Assembly: GCA_021739805.1 (NCBI GenBank)
Contig: JAIPBB010000220.1
Coordinates: 1 to 8,926, forward strand
From: Saprospiraceae bacterium
GTDB lineage: Bacteria; Bacteroidota; Bacteroidia; Bacteroidales; JAIPBB01
DNA length: 8,926 nucleotides
Direction of reading: 5' to 3'
Part shown: in pieces, positions 1 to 6,024 of the stretch
Numbering within the stretch: position 1 is the stretch's first letter
Layout: each line of letters starts with the position of its first letter
Translations under genes and position numbers: made by a program
Notes under the pieces: model-generated
Seen by the model: the letters and a program-made list of their open reading frames with translations, nothing else
Told to the model about the DNA's origin: nothing
Databases searched by the model: none

Positions 1-29
1 TGTATGTTTTTGTTGTTTTCATAGAAAAA

Positions 30-52
30 AGCAAAGCCATTTGGGCTTTGCT
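30..52. terminator. Hairpin, probable transcription terminator (direction uncertain)
   Basis: Perfect 9-bp stem AGCAAAGCC / GGCTTTGCT (30-38 and 44-52) with loop ATTTG. An A6 run (25-30) precedes it on the + strand, so the minus-strand transcript would read hairpin followed by a U run, the classic intrinsic-terminator form. No minus-strand gene ends here. On the + strand it could close an upstream gene, since an open frame ends in TAG at 22-24, but there is no U tract on that side. A bidirectional terminator or a leader hairpin of a leftward gene starting near 22 are alternatives. Confidence 0.5.
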
Positions 53-75
53 AAATTAATAAAATTAGTTAGAGA

Positions 76-93
76 TTGATAGTTTATCAACTA
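76..93. promoter_or_regulatory. Overlapping inverted repeats just upstream of a promoter box
   Basis: TTGATA-GTT-TATCAA (76-90) overlaps TAGTT-TATC-AACTA (80-93). Both are perfect inverted repeats and end 7 bp before the -7-like box at 101-108. The position suits an operator or the -33 region; TTG at 76-78 is the only -33-like triplet, about 22 nt from the box. In such AT-rich DNA chance is a real alternative. Confidence 0.25.
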
Positions 94-100
94 TAAATAA

Positions 101-108
101 TAACTTTG
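101..108 (+). promoter_or_regulatory. Bacteroidota-type -7 box TAACTTTG before the DUF502 gene
   Basis: TAACTTTG fits the TAnnTTTG -7 consensus described for the Bacteroidota primary sigma factor. It lies 22 nt before the ATG at 131, giving a short leader. The same octamer stands before surE at 986-993, which supports its being a real promoter element. Confidence 0.55.
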
Positions 109-130
109 TAAAACTAAAATTTCAACTACT

Positions 131-709
131 ATGGAAGAAGAAAAAACCAAATTTTCAACCCGAATGCTAAAGTATTTTGTACAGGGACTATTGTTTCTGG
201 CACCAATAAGCATTACAGTTTTAGCACTTTATTATTCATTCGTTTTTTTAGATGATATTTTAAAAGACTTTATTCCCAAAAACATTCCCGGTTTAGGTCT
301 TGTTTTAGTTCTTGTTCTCATTACTACTATTGGATTTCTTGGAAGTCTTTTTGCAAGTCCATTGTTTACTTATATCGAAAAACTTCTAACCAAAACTCCA
401 TTAATAAAAATAATTTACACTTCTGTTAAGGATTTGTTAGATGCTTTTGTTGGAGGTAAAAGAAAATTTACTGAAGCTGTTATGGTAAAAATTAGCAAAG
501 ACCCCGAAATGCATAGATTAGGCTTTATCACTTCCAGGGATTTAGAACGCTTTGGTGTTGGAGAAGATAAAGTTGCTGTTTATCTTCCATATTCTTACAG
601 TGTTATGGGTGGAGTTTTTATTGTTTCTATTGAAAATGTTACTCCAATTGATGTTTCTTCAACCGAAATGATGAAGTTTATTGTTTCGGGAGGGGTGACT
701 GAGAGTTGA
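131..709 (+). CDS. DUF502 family inner-membrane protein
   Basis: 192-residue membrane protein of the DUF502 family, whose biochemical role is not established. Two strongly hydrophobic segments are visible, about residues 15-38 (KYFVQGLLFLAPISITVLAL) and 54-78 (GLGLVLVLVLITTIGFLGSL). A soluble C-terminal half follows. The family-like features are the segment around TKTPLIKIIYTSVKDLLDAF (88-107), the YLPYSYSVMGG turn, and the PIDVSSTEMMKFIVSGG tail, typical of DUF502 proteins that end on a conserved Ser-Gly-Gly. Length is normal for the family (about 190-220). The ATG at 131 is the first start after the TAACTTTG box. The gene ends in a repeat-rich gap of 301 bp before surE, so co-transcription with surE is possible but surE has its own box. 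Family assignment is confident; function is unknown. Confidence 0.85.
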   Translation: MEEEKTKFSTRMLKYFVQGLLFLAPISITVLALYYSFVFLDDILKDFIPKNIPGLGLVLVLVLITTIGFLGSLFASPLFTYIEKLLTKTPLIKIIYTSVKDLLDAFVGGKRKFTEAVMVKISKDPEMHRLGFITSRDLERFGVGEDKVAVYLPYSYSVMGGVFIVSIENVTPIDVSSTEMMKFIVSGGVTES

Positions 710-754
710 TGTGGGAAAGGCTGGATGGTGGACGGTAATCGAAAATGAGTAGGT

Positions 755-798
755 GAGCCTGAGAGCCTGAGAAGGGGTGAATGGGAGAATGGGTGAAG
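755..798 (+). repeat. Degenerate octamer tandem repeats
   Basis: Two exact GAGCCTGA units (755-762, 763-770) are followed by GGGTGAAT, GGGAGAAT, GGGTGAAG (775-798). The whole stretch is purine-rich on the strand that codes for both neighbours and runs directly into the heptamer array at 804. No coding potential is visible in it. Confidence 0.7.
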
Positions 799-818
799 AG
801 TCAGAAACCTGAAACTTG

Positions 819-870
819 CACTTCGACTCCGCTCAGTGTCCCTTCTTAGGTCATTGAGCGGAGTCGAATG
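819..870 (+). repeat. Palindromic (REP/BIME-like) element, copy 1
   Basis: The left arm CACTTCGACTCCGCTCAGTG (819-838) faces the right arm CATTGAGCGGAGTCGAATG (852-870). The core TTCGACTCCGCTCA (822-835) is a perfect 14-bp inverted match to 855-868, around a 19-nt loop. The loop matches the loop of copy 2 (7050-7068, opposite orientation) at 16 of 19 positions. RNA from here would fold into a stable hairpin without a U tract, so simple intrinsic termination is unlikely. Confidence 0.85.
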
Positions 871-893
871 AAACCTGAAACCCGAAACCCTTG

Positions 894-913
894 CACTGAG
901 CGAAGTCGAAGTG
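894..913 (+). repeat. Solitary third arm of the palindromic element
   Basis: CACTGAGCGAAGTCGAAGTG is the reverse complement of the left arm at 819-838 with one mismatch, and is 19/20 identical to 7066-7085. It is a half-element lying in the heptamer array. It gives the left arm a second possible pairing partner. Confidence 0.8.
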
Positions 914-985
914 TGAAACCTGAAACCCGAAACCCGAAACCCGAAACAATTGAAAATATTACAAAACCTGATAAACATTTTATTA

Positions 986-993
986 TAACTTTG
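986..993 (+). promoter_or_regulatory. Bacteroidota-type -7 box TAACTTTG before surE
   Basis: TAACTTTG followed by C, 17 nt before the surE ATG, is identical to the box before the DUF502 gene. No convincing -33 TTTG is seen at the usual distance; the nearest TTG is at 950-952. Confidence 0.55.
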
Positions 994-1010
994 CATCCAA
1001 ATTTATTTTT

Positions 1011-1781
1011 ATGAGCAGACCTTTAATATTGGTGACAAATGATGATGGAGTAAAGGCACCGGGTATTAGATTTTTAATTGAAATTGCAAAACAATATGGC
1101 GACATAGTTGTTATGGCTCCAAACAAAGCCCAGTCGGGTATGGCACATGCAATCACAATTAACACACCATTGAGAATTAAAGAAATTGAAATCTCGGAAA
1201 ATTACAAAGAATATAGTTGCAACGGAACTCCTGTCGATTGTGTGAAACTTGCTGAACATGCTATTCTTGAAAGAAAACCCGATTTGCTTCTTTCGGGAGT
1301 TAATCATGGCTCAAATGCTTCGGTAAATACTATTTATTCAGGAACTATGGCAGCAGTTTTTGAAGGGGCAATGGCTGATATTCCTTCAATTGGTTTTTCA
1401 TTGCTTGATTACGCTTATGATGCCAACTTCAAACCATCTGAGAAATTTATTGAAAATATTATTGAAAGCGTACTAGAAAACTCTTTGCCTTCGGGTGTTT
1501 GCTTGAATGTAAATATTCCGGTTAACGGCGAAGAAGGACCAAAAGGAATTAAAGTTTGTCGCCAGGGCAGGGGATTGTGGAAAGAAGAGTTTGAAAAACG
1601 AACCGACCCGCGAAAAATGGATTATTATTGGCTTACAGGTGTTTTCGAGATAATGGACAAAAAAGAAGATACTGATCTTTATGCTCTTGAAAATAATTAT
1701 ATTTCAGTAGTACCCGTTCATTTTGATTTTACTGCACATAATTCAATTTCATTAATTAAAAACTGGAAATTCGATGTTTAA
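1011..1781 (+). CDS. surE: 5'/3'-nucleotidase SurE
   Basis: SurE dephosphorylates nucleoside 5'- and 3'-monophosphates with a divalent metal; it is a cytoplasmic protein linked to stationary-phase survival. At 256 residues it is full length. The N-terminal ILVTNDDGVKAPGI carries the metal-binding Asp11-Asp12. Ser42 lies in APNKAQSGMAHA, and Asn98 in LSGVNHGSN completes the usual metal site. NGTPVDCVKLA (71-81), the IYSGTMAAVFEGAM segment (108-121), the VNIP turn, and CRQGRG with the YYWLTG stretch also match the family. The ATG at 1011 directly precedes the conserved N-terminus. The next gene starts inside its last codons (8-nt overlap), and lpxB follows, so a surE-membrane protein-lpxB transcript is likely. 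No catalytic residue is missing. Confidence 0.97.
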   Translation: MSRPLILVTNDDGVKAPGIRFLIEIAKQYGDIVVMAPNKAQSGMAHAITINTPLRIKEIEISENYKEYSCNGTPVDCVKLAEHAILERKPDLLLSGVNHGSNASVNTIYSGTMAAVFEGAMADIPSIGFSLLDYAYDANFKPSEKFIENIIESVLENSLPSGVCLNVNIPVNGEEGPKGIKVCRQGRGLWKEEFEKRTDPRKMDYYWLTGVFEIMDKKEDTDLYALENNYISVVPVHFDFTAHNSISLIKNWKFDV

Positions 1782-2052
1782 GATTTTAAAAAAGGATTCA
1801 TTTAAGTTTGGAATTGCTATCGGAATAATTTTACCATTAGTGATTTATGCTATTCTTTATTTTATAGCTTTTTATTTTAAAATATTACCCTATTTGAAAG
1901 AATCTACTCTTCAGCTTATTGCTATTTTTATTAATATGTTCCTTTTAAGATATTATTTGCTAAAAGTTAAATTTGATAAAAGCGGCAGAGGAGTGATGTT
2001 TGCAACATTTGTGCTAGCAATAGTTTATTTTGTGTTTTTTATGATGGAATAG
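1774..2052 (+). CDS. Small three-helix membrane protein, function unknown
   Basis: 92 residues and almost entirely hydrophobic. Three probable transmembrane helices are visible: about 12-34 (FGIAIGIILPLVIYAILYFI), 43-62 (STLQLIAIFINMFLLRYYLL) and 73-91 (GVMFATFVLAIVYFVFFMM). Lys/Arg residues sit at the N-terminus and in the second loop (KVKFDKSGRG). The ATG overlaps the end of surE by 8 nt in another frame, which suggests translational coupling. I do not recognise a named family. Its place between surE and lpxB suggests an envelope-related role, by context only. Confidence 0.75.
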   Translation: MFKILKKDSFKFGIAIGIILPLVIYAILYFIAFYFKILPYLKESTLQLIAIFINMFLLRYYLLKVKFDKSGRGVMFATFVLAIVYFVFFMME

Positions 2053-2094
2053 TTGAAGATAAAAGGCATCCATACGGACTCCCTTCGGTCGAAA

Positions 2095-2183
2095 GTAAAA
2101 AGGAAAAAGTCAGAAGTCGGAAGTCAGAAGTCGGAAGTAAAAAGGCAAAAGGTAATAAGCATGTGAAAAGGCGAAAGAAAAAA
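2095..2183 (+). repeat. Heptad repeat block, GTCRGAA/GTAAAAA type
   Basis: From 2095 the sequence reads in consecutive 7-nt units: GTAAAAA, GGAAAAA, GTCAGAA, GTCGGAA, GTCAGAA, GTCGGAA, GTAAAAA, GGCAAAA, GGTAATA (to 2157). After a 5-nt phase change come GTGAAAA, GGCGAAA, GAAAAAA (2163-2183). The unit length equals that of the GAAACCY array elsewhere in the window but the unit differs. It fills the 199-bp gap before lpxB and shows no coding potential. Confidence 0.75.
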
Positions 2184-2190
2184 ACATAAT

Positions 2191-2245
2191 AAATCTGCGT
2201 AAATCAGCGTCAGAAACTCGTAACCCGTAACTCGTAACTCGAAAC
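2191..2245 (+). repeat. Decamer pair followed by GWAACYC heptamers
   Basis: AAATCTGCGT and AAATCAGCGT (2191-2210) form a tandem decamer pair. Then GAAACTC, GTAACCC, GTAACTC, GTAACTC and GAAAC (2213-2245) form a heptamer array that runs to 6 nt before the lpxB ATG. The heptamer is a relative of the GAAACCY unit at 804-947. No -7 box is evident here, so lpxB probably depends on transcription from upstream. Confidence 0.75.
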
Positions 2246-2251
2246 AAAAAA

Positions 2252-3379
2252 ATGAAATACTACATAATAGCAGGAGAAGCATCAGGAGACCTACATGCAT
2301 CAAATCTTATTAAAGAGTTGAAGCTAAAGGATTCTAATTCCGATTTTCGTTGTTGGGGTGGTGATTTAATGGAAAAGCAAGGTGGTGTTTTAGTTAAACA
2401 TTATCGTGATTTGGCTTTTATGGGTTTTGTTGAAGTTTTATTTAATCTGAAAACCATACTTGGTAATATTTCATTTTGCAAAAAAGATATATTAGATTTT
2501 AAACCCGATGCACTTATTCTGGTTGACTACCCGGGATTTAATTTAAGAATAGCTGAGTTTGCTAAAAATGAAGGAATAAAGGTTTTCTATTATATTTCGC
2601 CACAGATTTGGGCATGGAAACAATCAAGAGTTAAGAAAATTCAAAGGGATGTTGATAAAATGTTTGTCATACTGCCTTTTGAAAAGGAGTTTTATAAAAA
2701 TCATAATGTGGATGTTGATTTTGTAGGACATCCTTTATTGGATGCAATTTCGAATTATTCCGAAAAATCTGATATTACATCTTTTAGAACTGATAATGAT
2801 TTAGGCGATAAACCTATCATTGCAATTCTACCCGGAAGCCGTAAACAGGAAATTACTAAAATGCTTCCAATAATGTTAAGTGTGATTGAAGAATTTAGCG
2901 ATTATCAATTCGTAATTGCAGGAGCTTCTTCGGTTCCGATTGAACTTTATCAAAGTATAATTAAGAATTCTAAGGTTAAAATCATAATTGATAAAACTTA
3001 TGACATTCTGCGCTCAGCAAAAGCCGGATTGATAACTTCCGGTACAGCAACACTCGAAACTGCTTTATTTGAATTGCCTGAAGTTGTTTGTTATAAAGCC
3101 AATTATTTGTCTTATAAAATTGCAAAAAGCATAGTAAAAATTAAATATATTTCGCTTGCAAATCTTGTGATGGATAGAGAAATTGTTAAAGAACTTGTTC
3201 AAAATAATCTCAACAAAAAGAATATTATACTCGAACTTAAAGAACTACTAAATAACGAAAATAAGCGAAAAGAGATTTCGGGAAATTATAAATTATTAAA
3301 AGAAAAACTTGGAGGCGGAGGTGCATCAGAAAAAACTGCAAGTTTGATTTATCTTGATTTAGTTAAAGGAAGTGCCTAG
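2252..3379 (+). CDS. lpxB: Lipid-A-disaccharide synthase (GT19)
   Basis: LpxB joins UDP-2,3-diacylglucosamine and lipid X to make the lipid A disaccharide; it is a peripheral enzyme on the inner face of the inner membrane. At 375 residues it is full length. N-terminal AGEASGDLHA (7-16) is the family signature. Asp92 in LVDYPGFN matches the catalytic Asp98 of E. coli. YISPQIWAWK (114-123), FVGHPLLD (157-164), LPGSRKQEI (193-201), SGTATLE (263-269) and SLANLVMDREIV (301-312) follow in the usual order, including the nucleotide-binding Arg197 and Asn304. After REIV a Lys replaces the commonly seen Pro. Start ATG at 2252 abuts a heptamer array. The final Ser-Ala-stop lies inside the first unit of a GAGTGCCTA-type repeat, so the extreme C-terminus is repeat-derived. 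It implies an LPS-bearing outer membrane. Confidence 0.97.
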   Translation: MKYYIIAGEASGDLHASNLIKELKLKDSNSDFRCWGGDLMEKQGGVLVKHYRDLAFMGFVEVLFNLKTILGNISFCKKDILDFKPDALILVDYPGFNLRIAEFAKNEGIKVFYYISPQIWAWKQSRVKKIQRDVDKMFVILPFEKEFYKNHNVDVDFVGHPLLDAISNYSEKSDITSFRTDNDLGDKPIIAILPGSRKQEITKMLPIMLSVIEEFSDYQFVIAGASSVPIELYQSIIKNSKVKIIIDKTYDILRSAKAGLITSGTATLETALFELPEVVCYKANYLSYKIAKSIVKIKYISLANLVMDREIVKELVQNNLNKKNIILELKELLNNENKRKEISGNYKLLKEKLGGGGASEKTASLIYLDLVKGSA

Positions 3380-3446
3380 AGTGTTTGGAGTTTGGAGTGC
3401 CTAAAGTTTGGAGTGCCTAGAGTGCCTAGAGTGCCTAGAGTTATTG
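3370..3446 (+). repeat. Mixed 9-/7-nt tandem array (GAGTGCCTA / GAGTTTG)
   Basis: Units in order: AAGTGCCTA (3370-3378), GAGTGTTTG, GAGTTTG, GAGTGCCTA, AAGTTTG, then GAGTGCCTA three times (3411-3437) and GAGTTATTG (3438-3446). The first unit overlaps the end of lpxB and, with the G that follows, supplies its TAG stop (3377-3379). The 7-nt units look like 9-nt units that lost two bases. Confidence 0.85.
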
Positions 3447-3454
3447 TGAAATTC

Positions 3455-3498
3455 GCAAGTGGTTAATAGTCAGACTGCAAGTGGTTAATTGTCAGACT
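3455..3498 (+). repeat. 22-bp direct tandem duplication
   Basis: GCAAGTGGTTAATAGTCAGACT (3455-3476) is followed immediately by the same sequence with one change, A to T (3477-3498). The two copies are 21/22 identical, so the duplication appears recent. It lies between the lpxB repeat array and the SpoIID-domain gene. Confidence 0.9.
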
Positions 3499-3502
3499 GA
3501 GT

Positions 3503-3555
3503 GTTTAGCTTGAATAAAATAATGTTCTTTGGTATGAAATTTCACCAAGCTAAAC
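3503..3555. other. Long-range inverted repeat with nested palindrome
   Basis: GTTTAGCTTG (3503-3512) is perfectly complementary to CAAGCTAAAC (3546-3555), enclosing 33 nt. The enclosed segment holds the 10-nt palindrome TGAAATTTCA (3535-3544). It may be a leader structure of the downstream exported-protein gene (ATG 76 nt beyond) or the ends of a tiny inserted element. No -7 box is obvious in this 251-bp gap. Confidence 0.55.
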
Positions 3556-3630
3556 GTATCGAAGGCTGAGGAGAAAGGAAAGTACATCAGGCAAAAACAA
3601 ATATATTAGAAAATTTAAAATAAGAAATTA

Positions 3631-4800
3631 ATGCAGAGAGCAAGGGCGATAATTATTTCAGTAGTATTTTTGTTTTTAAGTTTAACTTCAAGCGCGATTT
3701 TTCTTGATATTCAAATTTATACTGGTGAAAAGATTAAATCATTTTCATTTACACCCATTTCAGGCAAATACGGTATTTATAACAACGGAAACAAGATAGC
3801 CGATTTATTTAAAAATTCAGAGATTAAAGTCACCGCTTTTGAAAATAAAATACAAGTACAAAAAGCTGATGAAATTCTAGGAATCTTTGACAATATTCAG
3901 ATTACAGGTCATGGATTTTTAAATGCCTTCAAAATTATTCCTGTTGAGAAGGAGATTAACGAAAGAGCTTATGACGACAATATTAAATTATCAATTGTGA
4001 ATGGTTTTTTGTTAATTGTGAATAATGTTGACTTAGAGCGATATGTTGCAGGAGTTGTGCAGTCAGAAGGTGGCGGAAGTACAAAAGATATTGAATTCTT
4101 TTTGGTTCAGGCTATTACTTGCAGAACCTACGCTTTAAACAATTTTAAAAAGCATAGCGAACAGGGTTTTAATTTATGTGATGATATTCATTGCCAGGTT
4201 TATAAATGCCGTTGCAGGAATGCAGATATTTTAAGAGCTACAAGTCGCACTATGGGCGAAGTAATTGTTGATAAAGACAGAAAGATGATTTCTGCTGCAT
4301 TCCATTCTAATAGTGGTGGAGAGACTGTTAATTCCGAAAATATTTGGACTATTTCAACTTCCTATTTAAAATCTGTTAATGACACTTTTAGCTTAGGAAT
4401 GAAAAATTCCAATTGGGAACAAAAAATATTAAAATCTGATTATATAAATTATCTTAAAACTGCATTTAATTTTCCTGTGGAAGACAGTGTTAAGCTTGAT
4501 TCTGTTTTAAATTTCAAGCAAGAAAGCCGCTCCGTTTTTCTTATTGACTCAATTCATTTGAAATTTATAAGACGAGAGTTTTATTTAAGGTCAACTTTTT
4601 TTGACATCGAAGAACAGGGCGACACTATTGTATTTAAAGGAAAAGGATATGGCCATGGAGTGGGGCTTTCGCAAGAAGGAGCAATTAAAATGGCTGAGAA
4701 AGGCTATAAATATCAAGACATCATAAAGTTTTATTATAAAGATGTTGAAATAGTGAACTTTCTTGAATTGAAATATCTTGTTAAGAGTTTGTATGATTAA
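3631..4800 (+). CDS. Exported SpoIID/LytB-domain protein
   Basis: SpoIID-family enzymes are lytic transglycosylases that act on stem-peptide-free glycan; LytB-type relatives enhance amidases. Here the likely site is the periplasm. The 389-residue protein begins with a signal peptide (RAR, then a hydrophobic stretch to about residue 22, SLTSSA). The SpoIID domain spans about 118-375: LERYVAGVVQSEGGG with Glu146 at the position of the SpoIID catalytic Glu, VQAITCRTYAL (159-169), CDDIHCQVYKC (183-193), FHSNSGGET (224-232) and GKGYGHGVGLSQEGA (337-351). Cys183, His187 and Cys188 are candidates for the zinc site reported in some SpoIID proteins. Cys193 and Cys195 are additional. Residues 23-117 form a strand-rich region I cannot name. 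Nothing else in the window suggests sporulation; these domains are common in non-spore-forming Bacteroidota. It converges on the ATPase gene with 14 bp between stops. Confidence 0.9.
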   Translation: MQRARAIIISVVFLFLSLTSSAIFLDIQIYTGEKIKSFSFTPISGKYGIYNNGNKIADLFKNSEIKVTAFENKIQVQKADEILGIFDNIQITGHGFLNAFKIIPVEKEINERAYDDNIKLSIVNGFLLIVNNVDLERYVAGVVQSEGGGSTKDIEFFLVQAITCRTYALNNFKKHSEQGFNLCDDIHCQVYKCRCRNADILRATSRTMGEVIVDKDRKMISAAFHSNSGGETVNSENIWTISTSYLKSVNDTFSLGMKNSNWEQKILKSDYINYLKTAFNFPVEDSVKLDSVLNFKQESRSVFLIDSIHLKFIRREFYLRSTFFDIEEQGDTIVFKGKGYGHGVGLSQEGAIKMAEKGYKYQDIIKFYYKDVEIVNFLELKYLVKSLYD

Positions 4801-4814
4801 GTTAATTTTTTCTT

Positions 4815-6005
4815 TTAATATAAAAAACCAAACATCCATAAAGGAATTTTATTTTTATATCCATATTCAATATCATCAATAGCTAAAAATGCATTTTCAA
4901 TAGAACCAATTTGTTTGTTGGTTTTGTTTTGTCCACCTATCTCGAAAGTGTATTTGTTGTTAACGACAAAGTCAGCTGTTTTTGGATACGTAATTCTATG
5001 ATTATATGAAAGTTGATTTAGAAAAAAAGTTTCTCGCAATGTTCCGGTATCAATGTTAGATGAAATTGCAAATATTAAATTCGTATTGCTAATGTATATT
5101 TTGTCAGGTTTTCTAATTATAGCATGACCAATTCCATCTGTAGTAAGGAGTTTAATTAGACCTGATTTATAAAGTAGATTTAAATATTTTGTAAGTACAT
5201 CTCTACTGGTTTCAAGTTTTCTGCTCAGTTCACTAAAGTTTACTTTAAAAGGAGTTGAACTTGATATCATTATAAGTAGTTTTTTAAGTTTAATACGACT
5301 CTCAAAACTAATATTTTCAATTGCAGGAATATCATTGTCAATTACTGTGTTAATAATAGCTTCTAATTTTTCAAAGTATTTATTTCGTTCATTAATAACA
5401 AAAGGATAAGCACCATTTTGAATGTATTCTTTAAATAATTTTACGCTTTTAATTTTTGAGTTTATTTCTACTGCAATCTTCTCATGATTTTCTATAATAT
5501 CTTCGAGCAAAATAGGATTAAATGCTTTTTTATGAATAAATAACAAATATTCACGAAAAGATAATTCTGGCAAGGAATAAACTGAAGCTCTTCTGCCTAA
5601 ATCAGCACTATTGATGTAGAAATCTAAAGCTGATGAACCTGTAATCACAATTTTTAGTTCAGGATAAAAATCATAAATATTTTTTATTTCCTGCGACCAC
5701 CCTTTGTATCTATGAATTTCATCAACCAAAAGATATTTTCCTCCATCAATAACAAATTTCTCAACAAAATCGGATAATGAATTATTTGAAAAATAAATAT
5801 CATCCATTGAAATGTAAAGAGTTTTACTTAAATCAGTTTGGGTAGTTTTAATATATTGTAAAATCAATGTAGTTTTACCAACCCCTCTTTGTCCTTGGAT
5901 TATAATCAGCCTGTCTTTCCATTCAATTTGTTCAAAAATAAAGCGTTTGATGCTTAAATCAATAGTACTCAATAAGCTTAAATATTTTGCTCTTAGCTTT
6001 TCCAT
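4815..6005 (-). CDS. AAA+ ATPase with DUF4143 C-terminal domain
   Basis: 396 residues. Walker A GQRGVGKTT (38-46), Walker B YLLVDEIH (91-98), sensor-1 ITGSSA (121-126) and an arginine-finger-like GRRA (137-140), followed by LSFREYL (148-154), define the DUF4143-associated ATPase family often annotated as ATP-binding protein. A winged-helix-like segment (about 255-290, SELSRKLETSRDVLTKYLNLLYKSG region) follows. The C-terminal DUF4143 part has ADFVV (344-348) and FEIGG (354-358), which resembles a PD-(D/E)XK nuclease core; whether it is catalytic cannot be told here. The cellular role of this family is not established. The start ATG at 6005 follows an in-frame TAA. It sits downstream of and on the same strand as the IMPase gene, and its 5' flank holds three evenly spaced palindromes. 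Its accessory character and position between two housekeeping clusters suggest acquisition. Confidence 0.9.
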   Translation of the reverse strand: MEKLRAKYLSLLSTIDLSIKRFIFEQIEWKDRLIIIQGQRGVGKTTLILQYIKTTQTDLSKTLYISMDDIYFSNNSLSDFVEKFVIDGGKYLLVDEIHRYKGWSQEIKNIYDFYPELKIVITGSSALDFYINSADLGRRASVYSLPELSFREYLLFIHKKAFNPILLEDIIENHEKIAVEINSKIKSVKLFKEYIQNGAYPFVINERNKYFEKLEAIINTVIDNDIPAIENISFESRIKLKKLLIMISSSTPFKVNFSELSRKLETSRDVLTKYLNLLYKSGLIKLLTTDGIGHAIIRKPDKIYISNTNLIFAISSNIDTGTLRETFFLNQLSYNHRITYPKTADFVVNNKYTFEIGGQNKTNKQIGSIENAFLAIDDIEYGYKNKIPLWMFGFLY

Positions 6006-6024
6006 TTAGCGAAAATATAAAAAA

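Larger units (their letters stand above)
804..947 (+). repeat. GAAACCY heptamer array carrying palindromic elements
   Basis: Heptamers of the form GAAACCC/GAAACCT/GAAACTT occur in three blocks: 804-817 (two units), 870-890 (three units) and 915-947 (four units plus GAAAC). The gaps between blocks are filled by palindromic elements at 819-868 and 894-913. The array occupies the middle of the gap between the DUF502 gene and surE. The same composite occurs inverted at 7013-7107, so this is a dispersed intergenic repeat and not local slippage alone. Confidence 0.85.

Noticed and set aside
819..870. Intrinsic terminator for the DUF502 gene
   Set aside because: The stem is strong but no T tract follows, and the same element with a conserved loop recurs elsewhere; classed as a dispersed repeat instead.
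595..996. Minus-strand 133-codon open frame
   Set aside because: Its repetitive GFRVSGFRF-type peptide is the translation of the GGGTTTC complement of the heptamer array, and it overlaps the DUF502 gene; no start context or family resemblance.
3631..4800. Evidence for sporulation
   Set aside because: A SpoIID domain alone is widespread in non-sporulating bacteria; the gene neighbourhood is Gram-negative envelope metabolism.
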